A DNA stretch of 64,000 bases from Pseudomonas yamanorum. GTDB taxonomy: Bacteria > Pseudomonadota > Gammaproteobacteria > Pseudomonadales > Pseudomonadaceae. The stretch's first letter is position 1, and each line of letters opens with the position of its first letter. Below are positions 24,344-33,168 of this stretch, one piece after another. The position numbers and the translations under genes were made by a program. The notes beneath the pieces were generated by a model. That model did no database searches, was not told the DNA's origin, and worked only from the letters and a program-made list of their open reading frames with translations. The stretch lies in contig NZ_JACARE010000022.1 of assembly GCF_013386765.1 (NCBI RefSeq), positions 56,825 through 120,824 of the forward strand, in the 5' to 3' direction.

Positions 24344-25675
24344 TCAGACACTCCTGCCGCGAGCAAATCGTGGAATCTCCAACCCCAGGCTTTCCCGAAG
24401 CGTCGTCCCTTCATACGCCGTGCGATACACGCCGTGTTCCTGCAACAATGGGATGACTTCCTGGGTAAACCGCTTGAACTGCTGAGGATGCCCGATATAG
24501 ATGTTGAAGCCATCCACCGCCCGCGCTTCAAACCAGTCCGCCATCTTTCGGGCGACCGTCGCCGCCGATCCCACAAACGCCCCCGGCCGCAGTTGCCGAC
24601 CAAACTCCACCGCCTGGCGCAACGTAAAACCTTTCTCCCGTGCCTGATCGGCAATGCGCTTGGCATTGGTAAAAAAGCTGCTGCGCGCGGCCTCCAGACT
24701 TTCCTGTGGGAACGGCGCATCCAGGTCGTACTGGCCAAAATCATGCCAGCCGAAATTACGCCCGAACTCCTTCAACGCAAGCTCAAAACTATGGTCGGCC
24801 TGATGGTAGTGCTGCTCGATTTCACGGGCCTGTTCGTCAGTATCCCCCACATAAATTTCGGCGCCAGGCATTACCAGCAATTGCCCGGGATCGCGGCCAT
24901 GTCGCTCCGCCCTGCCCTTTATGTCCCGGTAAAACGCCTGGCCCTGCTCGATGCTGGCGGCGTGGGTGAAGATGACATCGGCGGTGGCGGCGCCCAGGTC
25001 GCGGCCTTGCTCTGAATCACCGGCCTGGAAGATCACCGGTTGGCCTTGGGGTGAGCGTTGGATGTTCAGCGGGCCGACCACGGAAAAATGCTCGCCCTTG
25101 TGGTTCAGGCTATGCAATTTGCTCGGGTCGAGGAACTGGCCCGTAGTCCTGTCGCGCACAAATGCGTCTTCCTCATAGGAGTTCCACAGGCCCTGCACCA
25201 CTTGGACGTGTTCGGCGGCCCGGCCATAGCGGGTGTCGTAGTCGTAGTGTTCGTCGCGGCTGTAGTTGCCGGCGGTGCCGGCGTCTCCGCTGGTCACCAC
25301 GTTCCAGCCTGCGCGGCCTTTGCTGATCAGGTCGAGCGAAGCCAGGCGCCGTGCGACGTTATATGGCGAGTTGTAGGAGGTCGTCAGCGTGCCAACCAGG
25401 CCCAGATGCCGGGTGCTTACGGCCAGTGCCGAGAGCAGCGTGAGCGGTTCAAGGCGATTGAGGTAATGGGATGGCGAACCCGGTGTGATGAACTGGCTGT
25501 CGACGATAAACATCAAGTCGAACAGTGCCGCCTCGGCCTGGCGTGCGATGTCGATGTACCAGTCGACGTTGACGCTGGCATCGGCTGGCAGTTCGTGATC
25601 AAGCCATAGATTGTGGCGACCGGGCCCGCCACAGCCCATGGTCAAGGCGCCAAGTTTGAGCTGTCGTTTGGTCAT
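24344..25675 (-). CDS. LLM-class flavin monooxygenase, NtaA/SnaA/DszA family
   Basis: This 443-residue TIM-barrel enzyme uses reduced flavin. The family pattern is clear: an N-terminal 'WLDHELPADASVNVDWYIDIARQAEAALFD', 'LEPLTLLSALAVSTRHLGLVGTLTTSYNSPYNVARRLASLD', 'GRAGWNVVTSGD' and 'QPVIFQAGDSEQGRDLGA'. Members cleave C-S, C-N or C-H bonds in compounds such as sulfones, sulfonates and nitrilotriacetate, supplied by a separate flavin reductase. It lies 23 bp downstream of a sulfonate-type binding-protein gene, so a role in scavenging organic sulfur is likely. Confidence 0.92.
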   Translation of the reverse strand: MTKRQLKLGALTMGCGGPGRHNLWLDHELPADASVNVDWYIDIARQAEAALFDLMFIVDSQFITPGSPSHYLNRLEPLTLLSALAVSTRHLGLVGTLTTSYNSPYNVARRLASLDLISKGRAGWNVVTSGDAGTAGNYSRDEHYDYDTRYGRAAEHVQVVQGLWNSYEEDAFVRDRTTGQFLDPSKLHSLNHKGEHFSVVGPLNIQRSPQGQPVIFQAGDSEQGRDLGAATADVIFTHAASIEQGQAFYRDIKGRAERHGRDPGQLLVMPGAEIYVGDTDEQAREIEQHYHQADHSFELALKEFGRNFGWHDFGQYDLDAPFPQESLEAARSSFFTNAKRIADQAREKGFTLRQAVEFGRQLRPGAFVGSAATVARKMADWFEARAVDGFNIYIGHPQQFKRFTQEVIPLLQEHGVYRTAYEGTTLRESLGLEIPRFARGRSV

Positions 25676-25698
25676 GTCTAACGTATTCCTTGAGGCGT

Positions 25699-26652
25699 TC
25701 AGGGCTGGGTTTTGGCGACGGCGGGCTGCAAGGCTGCGGCGAAGGAGTCGTCGAACAGCTTGGCTGCCGGGTAAGACTTGACCAGTCCCTGGCTTGCGAA
25801 AAAGTCCACGGTCTTTTGCGCTTCCACAGGCGATTGGGCGGTCACCGGCTCCACCGTGGTGCGTGCCCGGGCGAACCAGGCGCGGGCTATATCGGCGTCT
25901 GCCCGGGTGCGTTTGGCCCAGGCATCCGCGTAGGCGTCGGCGTTGGCCGGGCTTTGGCGTGTCCAGTCACGGGCTTTTTTCAGGCGTTGAAGAAAATCGC
26001 TGATTTGCGCACGCTTGGTGTCGACGGCCTTGGTGCTGGCGGCAACAAAGCTCTGGGCCGGGATCAATCCGTCAGCCGTCGCCAGAACCCGCGCGCCCTG
26101 GCGTTCCTGTTGGGTGACGTAGGGTTCCCAGGTGGCGATGACGTCAACTGAACCGCCCTCCAACGCATGGGAAGCATCCAGCGCGCTGAGGTAGCGCAGT
26201 TCCAGTGAGTCCTTTGGCACGCCGGCTTTATCCAGTGCAGTCAGCAGCAACTGCTGGCTCCAGGAGCCTTTCCAGATGGCGGCGCGCTTGCCTTTCAGGT
26301 CGGCAAGGCTGTGGATCGACGAATCCTTTTTCACCAGGATGGCCACGCCGTCGAGATTTTGCCGGCTGATGGCGATTACCTTGATCGGCGCGCCCAGTGC
26401 ACCGAGGAACAGCACGGGCGCATCGCCGAGCAGGCCGATGTCCAGGCTGTTGGTGTTGAGCGCCTCGGCGACGGGTGATCCCGCAGTGAATTGCTTCCAT
26501 TCAAGGGTATAGGGCAAATCATCCAGCACCCCCGCCGCTTCCATCACGGCCTGGGCGTTGTAACTTTGGTCACCCACCACCAGCGTTTGCGCGTTCGCAG
26601 TGAGGCACAGCAAGGCGGCCAACCCGGCCGCCAGTTTTGTCAGATAACGCAC
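25699..26652 (-). CDS. Sulfonate-type ABC transporter substrate-binding protein
   Basis: The chosen GTG at 26652 follows GGAG by 5 bp and gives a normal Sec signal (basic start, then 'LAAGLAALLCLTANA'); an ATG at 26679 would add nine residues. The 317-residue product reads as an SsuA-like protein: 'LEWKQFTAGSPVAEAL', 'DIGLLGDAPVLF', 'SLADLKGKRAAIWKGSWSQQLLLTAL'. It should bind an aliphatic sulfonate or similar compound in the periplasm. No permease or ATPase is adjacent, so it must share a transporter encoded elsewhere. It is transcribed with the flavin monooxygenase. Confidence 0.87.
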   Translation of the reverse strand: MRYLTKLAAGLAALLCLTANAQTLVVGDQSYNAQAVMEAAGVLDDLPYTLEWKQFTAGSPVAEALNTNSLDIGLLGDAPVLFLGALGAPIKVIAISRQNLDGVAILVKKDSSIHSLADLKGKRAAIWKGSWSQQLLLTALDKAGVPKDSLELRYLSALDASHALEGGSVDVIATWEPYVTQQERQGARVLATADGLIPAQSFVAASTKAVDTKRAQISDFLQRLKKARDWTRQSPANADAYADAWAKRTRADADIARAWFARARTTVEPVTAQSPVEAQKTVDFFASQGLVKSYPAAKLFDDSFAAALQPAVAKTQP

Positions 26653-26969
26653 GTTCGCTCCAGATGCCTGCTCAGGCATTTCAAGTCGATCCGCGCGCGC
26701 GGTCTCGGCAGTATTCGTAGGGAGGCCTACCATGAGGGGCAAAAGGTCGCCTGTAAAATACCTATAACGCATAACGTAATTCGATATTAATGCGCTAAAT
26801 GCATTTTCATTGAAGATCCGCGTGCGCTGACATTGCGTACCCGGCCGCACCACCTACACTGATCTGAATTCGGCTAATCTCGAGCCATTGTCCAGCGCCC
26901 CGGCCCGATGCACCCGCATTTATTGCTCACTATAGAAAACAGTTAACCAACTGATTAATCAGAGTAAAT
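26653..26969. promoter_or_regulatory. Divergent promoter region, sulfonate genes and efflux operon
   Basis: The 317-bp spacer is AT-rich in its middle. It contains a direct repeat ATAACG at 26764-26769 and 26771-26776 (7-bp period) followed by AT-rich sequence, a plausible activator or -10 region for the leftward genes. No palindrome of a recognised regulator was found, and there is no adjacent regulator gene for the efflux operon. Confidence 0.35.
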
Positions 26970-28595
26970 ATGAAAGAGCAGCCTCGGCAGCTTGCATCGG
27001 GACCGCAACAAGTGGCGCTGACTCGCGCCCTTTTTCGACAACCACACCTCCTGGCTCCCTTGAGCCTGTTGTGCATCGCCCTCGCCGGCTGCACCGTCGG
27101 GCCGGATTTCGCGCGGCCCGAAGTGCCGGCGAATGCCGATTATTCACGGGAAAAACTCACGGCTACCGCCAAGGCCGATATCGACGCCGGCGGCGCAGCG
27201 CAGCGGCTGATCGCCGGGATGGATATTCCCGGGCAATGGTGGACGCTGTTCCGCTCGCCGGACCTTAACGCGCTGGTGGAAGAAGCCTTGCGCGCCAACC
27301 CGGATGTGACGGCCGCTCAAGCCGCGTTGCGCCAGGCCAACGAGCTGGTCTATGCCGACCAGGCGTCGTTGTTTCCTTCCGTAAGCGGCAATGTGCAAAA
27401 AGCCCGGGAGAAAGTATCGGGCGTCACCTCGGGCCTGCCGGAGTCGCCGATTCTCACGGTGAGTTCGGCATCGTTGAGCGTTTCCTATGCCCCGGACGTG
27501 TTCGGCGGCACGCGCCGGCAAATCGAATCCACGTCGGCCCAGGCCGAGTACGAACGCTTCCAGCTGGAGGCGACGTACCTCACCCTGACCTCCAATGTGG
27601 TCAATACTGCGGTCAGCCTGGCGTCGATACGTGATCAAATCGCCTCAACCGAGGCAATCGTCCGGCTCCAGGGCGACCAGCTCGACGTGCTGCAGGCGCA
27701 GCGGCGGCTGGGTGCCATCGGTGACAGCGATGTCCTCACGCAACAGACCGCATTGGCGCAAACCCGTGCCAGCTTGCCGCCCCTGCAGAAGCAATTGGCG
27801 CAGACCCGCAACCAGTTGATGGCCTACCTCGGTCGGTTTCCCAACCAGGACCGCGACGAGCGCTTCAACCTGGCCTCCCTGCACTTGCCGGAAGAACTGC
27901 CGGTCAGCCTGCCCTCGGCCATCGTCGGCCAGCGGCCCGATGTGCGCTCCGCCCAGGCGCAACTGCACCAGGCCAGCGCCAACATCGGCGTGGCCGTGGC
28001 CAATCAGTTGCCGCAGTTCAGCATCACCGGGTCCGTGGGCTCCACGGTGGCCAGCGGGACCAAGCTGTTTTCGGCGGGCAGTGGCGTGTGGAGCCTGGCC
28101 GGGTCGATCACCCAACCGATCTTTGATGCCGGTGCCCTCGAACATCGCAAGCGTGCCGCCGTGGCAGCCTACGACGAGTCGGCGGCCCGCTACCGTGGCA
28201 CCGTGATTGGTGCGTTCCAGGACGTGGCCAACGCCCTGCGGGCGCTGGAGGCCGATGCTGACGCGCTGAACCAGCAAGTGGTAGCCGAGCGTTCCGCGCA
28301 AGCCAACCTGGACCTGGTGCAGGCGCAGTTCAAGCTCGGCGCCGTGGCGTACATCAACCTGCTGACGGCCCAGCAAACCTACCAGAACACCGTATTGTCC
28401 CGCGTCAAGGCGCAGGCCTCGCGCTACAGCGATACCACTGCGCTCTTCCAGGCACTGGGTGGCGGTTGGTGGAACCGAACAGATGTGGACCCCGCCACCA
28501 AGGGCAAACCGGATCGCTTCGGCTTGCCGTCGTGGAACGAGATCATGCCGGCCAAGAACAAGGCAGCGCCTGCCGATTCGGCACGGTTCGACTGA
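26970..28595 (+). CDS. Outer-membrane efflux lipoprotein, OprM/NodT family
   Basis: The 541-residue product has a lipobox L-A-G-C at about 38-41 after an unusually long, polar 25-residue leader, so the mature protein is lipid-anchored at C41. 'CTVGPDFARPEVP' is the standard start of NodT/OprM channels. Two coiled-coil, repeat-related halves follow, with 'QPIFDAGALEHRKRAAVAAYDE' and 'LLTAQQTYQNTVL'. It forms the trimeric exit duct for the adaptor and pump encoded next. The 29-bp gap to the adaptor gene supports one operon; having the channel first is less usual. Confidence 0.93.
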   Translation: MKEQPRQLASGPQQVALTRALFRQPHLLAPLSLLCIALAGCTVGPDFARPEVPANADYSREKLTATAKADIDAGGAAQRLIAGMDIPGQWWTLFRSPDLNALVEEALRANPDVTAAQAALRQANELVYADQASLFPSVSGNVQKAREKVSGVTSGLPESPILTVSSASLSVSYAPDVFGGTRRQIESTSAQAEYERFQLEATYLTLTSNVVNTAVSLASIRDQIASTEAIVRLQGDQLDVLQAQRRLGAIGDSDVLTQQTALAQTRASLPPLQKQLAQTRNQLMAYLGRFPNQDRDERFNLASLHLPEELPVSLPSAIVGQRPDVRSAQAQLHQASANIGVAVANQLPQFSITGSVGSTVASGTKLFSAGSGVWSLAGSITQPIFDAGALEHRKRAAVAAYDESAARYRGTVIGAFQDVANALRALEADADALNQQVVAERSAQANLDLVQAQFKLGAVAYINLLTAQQTYQNTVLSRVKAQASRYSDTTALFQALGGGWWNRTDVDPATKGKPDRFGLPSWNEIMPAKNKAAPADSARFD

Positions 28596-28624
28596 ACTGA
28601 ATCATTGAAACAGTGAGAACACCC

Positions 28625-29812
28625 ATGGCTGACGTCATTACTGCCTCTCCCCTGCCCCCCGAGCCCGGCGCACCGCGCAAGCGTCGACTGTGGCGGCCGA
28701 TGATCATCATGATCGTGGTGGTGCTGGTGATTGTCGCGATCATCGCCGGGGTGAAGTTCGTGCAGATTTCGGCGTTGATTGCCCAGTCCAAGCAGCCCCT
28801 GCCCGCTGCCGTGGTCACGGCCATGAAAGTGCCCTTCAGCGATTGGCAACCCAATGTCACCGCCGTGGGTTCGATGAAGGCTGTCCGCGGGGTGGATGTG
28901 ACCACCGAGGTGGGCGGCATCGTGCGCACCCTCGGCTTCACGCCCGGGCAGCAAGTGGCGGCCCAGGCGCTGCTGGTGCAACTGAACGCCGACTCGGACA
29001 TCGCGCAACTGCATTCCCTTGAAGCCACGGCCGACCTGGCGGTGATCGTCCTCAAGCGTGACAAGGCCCAGCTGGCGGTCAACGCCATCTCCCAGGCCCA
29101 AGTCGACACCGACACCGCCGACCTGAAAGCCAAGCTCGCCGCCGCCGAACAACAGCGGGCGCTGGTGGCGAAAAAAACCATTCGCGCACCGTTTGCCGGG
29201 CGCATCGGGATCACCAGCGTCAACCCCGGGCAATACCTCAACCCCGGCGACAAGATCGCTACGTTGCAGACCTTTGATCCGATCTACATCGACTTCACCG
29301 TGCCCCAGACCCAACTGGAAGCCATCGCCATCGGCCAAGGGGTGTCGGTGACGGCCGACGGCCTCTCCAATCAAACCTTCACGGGCAAGGTCAGCACCAT
29401 CGACACCCAGTTCGACTCGACCACGCGCAACGTCACTGTAGAAGCCACCGTCGACAACCCCAAACAAAGCCTGGTGCCCGGGATGTTTGCCCGCGCCGTG
29501 GTCACCTCCGGCGCGACCCAACGCTACCTCACCGTTCCGCAGACGTCGGTCACCTACAACCCTTACGGCACCACGGTGTTCATCGCCACCTCCAGCAAGA
29601 ACGACAAAGGCGAGGAAGTGCTCACGGCGCAACAGACCTTCATCAAGACCGGGCCAACCCGGGGCGACCAAGTCGCCATTCTGTCGGGCGTGAAGGAAGG
29701 CGACCTGCTGATCACCAGCGGCCAGATGAAGCTCAAGAATGGCTCGTCGGTGAAAGTCGATAACAGCGCCGCGCCGCTGAACGACCCGGCGCCGACTCCC
29801 CAAGAACACTAA
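28625..29812 (+). CDS. RND efflux periplasmic adaptor (membrane fusion protein)
   Basis: This 395-residue protein begins at ATG 28625. A short cytoplasmic tail and one membrane anchor (about residues 24-46) replace the lipobox of MexA-type adaptors. After it come the lipoyl domain split by an alpha-helical hairpin ('DIAQLHSLEATADLAVIVLKRD'), 'IRAPFAGRIGITSVNPGQYLNPGDKIATLQ' and the beta-barrel 'TFTGKVSTIDTQFDSTTRNVTV'. It bridges the pump and the outer-membrane channel. The next gene starts 9 bp downstream. Confidence 0.93.
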   Translation: MADVITASPLPPEPGAPRKRRLWRPMIIMIVVVLVIVAIIAGVKFVQISALIAQSKQPLPAAVVTAMKVPFSDWQPNVTAVGSMKAVRGVDVTTEVGGIVRTLGFTPGQQVAAQALLVQLNADSDIAQLHSLEATADLAVIVLKRDKAQLAVNAISQAQVDTDTADLKAKLAAAEQQRALVAKKTIRAPFAGRIGITSVNPGQYLNPGDKIATLQTFDPIYIDFTVPQTQLEAIAIGQGVSVTADGLSNQTFTGKVSTIDTQFDSTTRNVTVEATVDNPKQSLVPGMFARAVVTSGATQRYLTVPQTSVTYNPYGTTVFIATSSKNDKGEEVLTAQQTFIKTGPTRGDQVAILSGVKEGDLLITSGQMKLKNGSSVKVDNSAAPLNDPAPTPQEH

Positions 29813-29821
29813 AGGTGTCCC

Positions 29822-32800
29822 ATGAAATTTACCGATACCTTTATTCAGCGACCGGTCTGGGCCATTGTCGTCTCGCTGTTCATCCTGATCCTGGGGCTGC
29901 GCTCGATCTTCGAACTGCCGGTGAACCAATGGCCGCGCACCGAAAATACGGTGGTCACGATTACCACCGCTTACTACGGCGCTGACGCGTCGACGGTGGC
30001 CGGCTTTATCACCCAGCCCCTTGAGTCAGCTATTGCCCAGGCCCAGGGCATCGACTACCTGTCGTCGACGAGCATCACCGGCGTGTCGACGATTACCGCC
30101 ACGCTGCGGCTGAACTACGAGGCCAGCAAGGCACTCACCGAGATCAATACCCAGGTCAACTCGGTCAAGAACCAATTGCCGGCCCAGTCCCAGGAGCCGG
30201 TGCTGACGGTGGCGGTCGGGCAGACCACAGACGCCATGTACCTGGGCTTCTACAGCGACACCCTGCCCACCAACAACATCACCGATTACCTGGTGCGGGT
30301 GGTCAAGCCCAAGCTGGATTCGATCCAGGGTGTGCAAACCGCTGAAATCCTCGGCGGGCGCCAGTTCGCCCTGCGGGCCTGGATGGACCCGAACAAGCTG
30401 GCGGCGCACAACGTGACGGCCCAGGACGTGTCCACTGCCCTGGCCAACAACAACTACCTGTCTGCCGTCGGCTCCACCCGCGGGCAAACGGTCACGGTCG
30501 ACCTGACCGCCGGGACCGACTTGCACACCGTGGATGAATTCAAGCGGTTGGTGGTCAAGCAAAAAGGCGATGCCCTGGTGTACCTGGAGGATGTGGCCAC
30601 CGTCACCCTCGGCGCCGAGAGCTACGACAGCAGCGTGGCGTTTTCCGGCAAACGTTCGGTGTTCATCGGCATCAAGACCGCGCCCAACGCCAACATCCTG
30701 ACCGTCGCCGACAGCGTGCGCGAGGCCTTCCCCGAGCTGCAATCCCAATTGCCCACCGGGGTGCGCGGCGAGATCGTGTACGACTCCACGGAGTTCATCA
30801 ACACCTCGATTTATGAGGTGGTGAAAACCCTGGTGGAGGCGATGATCATCGTGTCGGTGGTGATCTACCTGTTCCTCGGCTCATTCCGTGCGGTGATCGT
30901 GCCGCTGGTGGCGATCCCGCTGTCGCTGGTGGGGACGTTCTTCATCATGTACCTGCTGGGGTACTCGATTAACCTCCTGACCCTGCTCGCCCTGGTATTG
31001 GCGATCGGCCTGGTGGTGGACGACGCGATTATCGTGGTGGAAAACGTCGACCGGCATATCAAGGAAGAAGGCAAAGGTGTGCTGGAGGCCGCGCTGGTGG
31101 CGGCGCGGGAACTGGGTGGCCCGATCGTCGCGATGACCGTGGTGCTGATTGCCGCCTACGTGCCCATTGGCCTGCGCAGCGGGCTGACCGGGGCGCTGTT
31201 CAAGGAGTTCTGTTTCTCCCTGGCCGGTGCGGTGACCGTGTCGGCCGTGGTGGCGTTGACGCTGTCGCCGATGATGACTTCGCGACTGTTCAAGTCCGGG
31301 CAGGAAGAAGGTCGCTTCGCCCGCAAGCTCGACCAGTACTTTGACTGGTTGCGGGGGCGTTACCACCGCGTACTTTCAGGCGGGCTGAACGTGTGGCCGG
31401 TGCTGGTGACGTTTGGCTTCTTGCTGTTTTTGCTGGTGGCCGCCAGTGGCATGACCGCCAAGAGCGAACTGTCGCCCACCGAGGACCAGGGCCTGGTGTT
31501 CATGCAGATCAAGGGCCCGCCGACCGCCTCGCCGCAGCAGATGGAGCGCATTGCCGACCAGGCCTTCCAGATCGCCAACAAAGAGCCTGAATACGCGCAG
31601 ATGTTCCAGCTCACCGGGCTGCCGATCCTCAACCAGGGACTGGGTGGTGTGCTGCTCAAAAACTGGGGCGACCGCTCGCGCTCACAGGCTCAACTGATAT
31701 TGGACCTCCAGCAAAAATGGAACCAGGTGCCGGGCGCTACCATCGCGGCGTTCCCGCTGCCGTCGCTCCCGGGCGCCCAGGGCTTGCCGGTGCAGTTTGT
31801 GATCACCACCACCGACTCGGTGGAAAACCTCAACGAAGTCGCCCAGGCGGTGGTGGCCGAGGCACAGAAACAACAGCTGTTCTATTTCTCCGACATGGAC
31901 CTGAAACTCGACAAGCCCCAAGCCAGGCTGGTGGTCGACCGGGAAAAAATCGCCGCACTGGGCATGACCCAGGCTGACGTCGGCGCGGCGCTGTCCGCTG
32001 CACTGGGTGGCAACTATGTGAACTACTTCTCCACCGCCGGGCGTTCGTACAAAGTGATTCCCCAGGTGCTGCAGGTTGACCGGCTCAACCCCGACCAGAT
32101 CCTCGATTACTACATTCGCACGCCGTCCGGCAGCATGATCCAGGCGCGCACCGTGGCGCATATCGAGACCTCGACCCAGCCCGAGTCCATCAACCACTTC
32201 CAGCAACTCAACTCGGCGACCCTGTCCGGCGTGAGCGGCGTGGCCCAGGGCGAACTGCTGGCGAAACTCAACACGATCCTGACCAACATCGCACCCACCG
32301 GCTACACCTCGGACTTCTCTGGCGAGTCGCGCCAGTTCATGCAGGAATCCGGCGGGTTCTTCGGGTTGCTGATGTTCTCGATCCTGATCGTGTACCTGGC
32401 CCTGGCCTTCCAGTTCGAGAGCTTCCGCGACCCGGTGGTGATCCTGTTCTCCGTGCCCCCTGCGCTCTTTGGCGCACTGGCCTTTATCACCATGGGGTTT
32501 GCGTCCATCAACGTGTACACCCAGGTAGGCCTGGTGACGTTGCTGGGGTTGATCACCAAGCACGGGATTCTGATCGTGCAGTTCGCCAATGAATTGCAGC
32601 GCGCGGGCCACAGCAAGCGTGAGGCGATAGAAGAAGCGGCCGGCGTGCGTTTGCGGCCGATCCTGATGACCACGGCGGCGATGGTGCTGGGGGTGGTGCC
32701 TTTGGTGTGGGCGTCTGGCGCCGGGGCTGCGGGACGGCATGACATGGGCCTGGTGATCTTCGCCGGGTTGTCGATCGGTACCGTGTTGACGCTGTTTATG

Positions 32801-32899
32801 GTGCCGGCGATGTATATGTTTATTGGTTCGACGCACCATCAGGAGGTGGAGCGGCCGCTCGATAGTGAACGTGAGGAAATACCAGTCGGCGGCGGCTAG
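29822..32899 (+). CDS. RND multidrug efflux pump, HAE-1 family
   Basis: This 1025-residue inner-membrane pump has the twelve-helix, two-lobed RND layout with large periplasmic loops. The proton-relay aspartates are in helix 4 ('LAIGLVVDDAIIVVENVDRH', near residue 400), and helix 10-11 contains the partner lysine region 'LLGLITKHGILIVQFANE'. 'FIQRPVWAIVVSLFILILG' is the usual N-terminus. It resembles MdtB/MuxB-like and MexF-like transporters; the exact subgroup and substrates cannot be set from sequence alone. It completes a three-gene operon without an adjacent regulator. Confidence 0.95.
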   Translation: MKFTDTFIQRPVWAIVVSLFILILGLRSIFELPVNQWPRTENTVVTITTAYYGADASTVAGFITQPLESAIAQAQGIDYLSSTSITGVSTITATLRLNYEASKALTEINTQVNSVKNQLPAQSQEPVLTVAVGQTTDAMYLGFYSDTLPTNNITDYLVRVVKPKLDSIQGVQTAEILGGRQFALRAWMDPNKLAAHNVTAQDVSTALANNNYLSAVGSTRGQTVTVDLTAGTDLHTVDEFKRLVVKQKGDALVYLEDVATVTLGAESYDSSVAFSGKRSVFIGIKTAPNANILTVADSVREAFPELQSQLPTGVRGEIVYDSTEFINTSIYEVVKTLVEAMIIVSVVIYLFLGSFRAVIVPLVAIPLSLVGTFFIMYLLGYSINLLTLLALVLAIGLVVDDAIIVVENVDRHIKEEGKGVLEAALVAARELGGPIVAMTVVLIAAYVPIGLRSGLTGALFKEFCFSLAGAVTVSAVVALTLSPMMTSRLFKSGQEEGRFARKLDQYFDWLRGRYHRVLSGGLNVWPVLVTFGFLLFLLVAASGMTAKSELSPTEDQGLVFMQIKGPPTASPQQMERIADQAFQIANKEPEYAQMFQLTGLPILNQGLGGVLLKNWGDRSRSQAQLILDLQQKWNQVPGATIAAFPLPSLPGAQGLPVQFVITTTDSVENLNEVAQAVVAEAQKQQLFYFSDMDLKLDKPQARLVVDREKIAALGMTQADVGAALSAALGGNYVNYFSTAGRSYKVIPQVLQVDRLNPDQILDYYIRTPSGSMIQARTVAHIETSTQPESINHFQQLNSATLSGVSGVAQGELLAKLNTILTNIAPTGYTSDFSGESRQFMQESGGFFGLLMFSILIVYLALAFQFESFRDPVVILFSVPPALFGALAFITMGFASINVYTQVGLVTLLGLITKHGILIVQFANELQRAGHSKREAIEEAAGVRLRPILMTTAAMVLGVVPLVWASGAGAAGRHDMGLVIFAGLSIGTVLTLFMVPAMYMFIGSTHHQEVERPLDSEREEIPVGGG

Positions 32900-32930
32900 G
32901 CCGTTCTGCAACGTAACGCTAAGCGAAACC

Positions 32931-33074
32931 CGGGGTCTGATTTTCAAGACCCCGTCCCACGCCCTGTTCGGCCCCGCCGACAAATCTGTCATTCGACTGC
33001 AATACAACCCTGCCTAAGATCCGGCCATGGATTTTCATGATCGGCCTTTGGGGTTTATCCCCGGGCCGATTTTC
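32931..33074 (+). terminator. Two hairpins downstream of the RND gene, probable terminator region
   Basis: The first hairpin is CGGGGTCT (32931-32938)/AGACCCCG (32947-32954). The second is ATCGGCC (33040-33046)/GGCCGAT (33064-33070) with an inner GGGG/CCCC, followed by TTTC. The second has the better terminator shape. Together they should end the efflux operon before the LacI operator. Confidence 0.55.
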
Positions 33075-33080
33075 AAGGTC

Positions 33081-33104
33081 AGTTATCTACGCGCGTAGAT
33101 AGCT
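33081..33104. promoter_or_regulatory. LacI-family operator upstream of the MFS gene
   Basis: TATCTACGCGCGTAGATA at 33084-33101 is a perfect 18-bp palindrome with a central CG, extendable to 24 bp with one mismatched pair. The core TCTACGCG-N-GTAGA recurs at 36126-36139 just before the LacI gene of this cluster, so it is probably that regulator's binding site. Confidence 0.82.
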
Positions 33105-33168
33105 GTAGAACGCAGAGCAACCACCTCAATGGTCATGTCCGGGCCTTCCTTGGATCAGGAGTTTTTTG

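Noticed and set aside
29822..32899. Assigning a named Mex pump symbol to the RND transporter
   Set aside because: The sequence has general HAE-1 features, but I cannot separate MexF-, MuxB- or TriC-like subgroups by eye, and the gene order (channel first) differs from the named operons.
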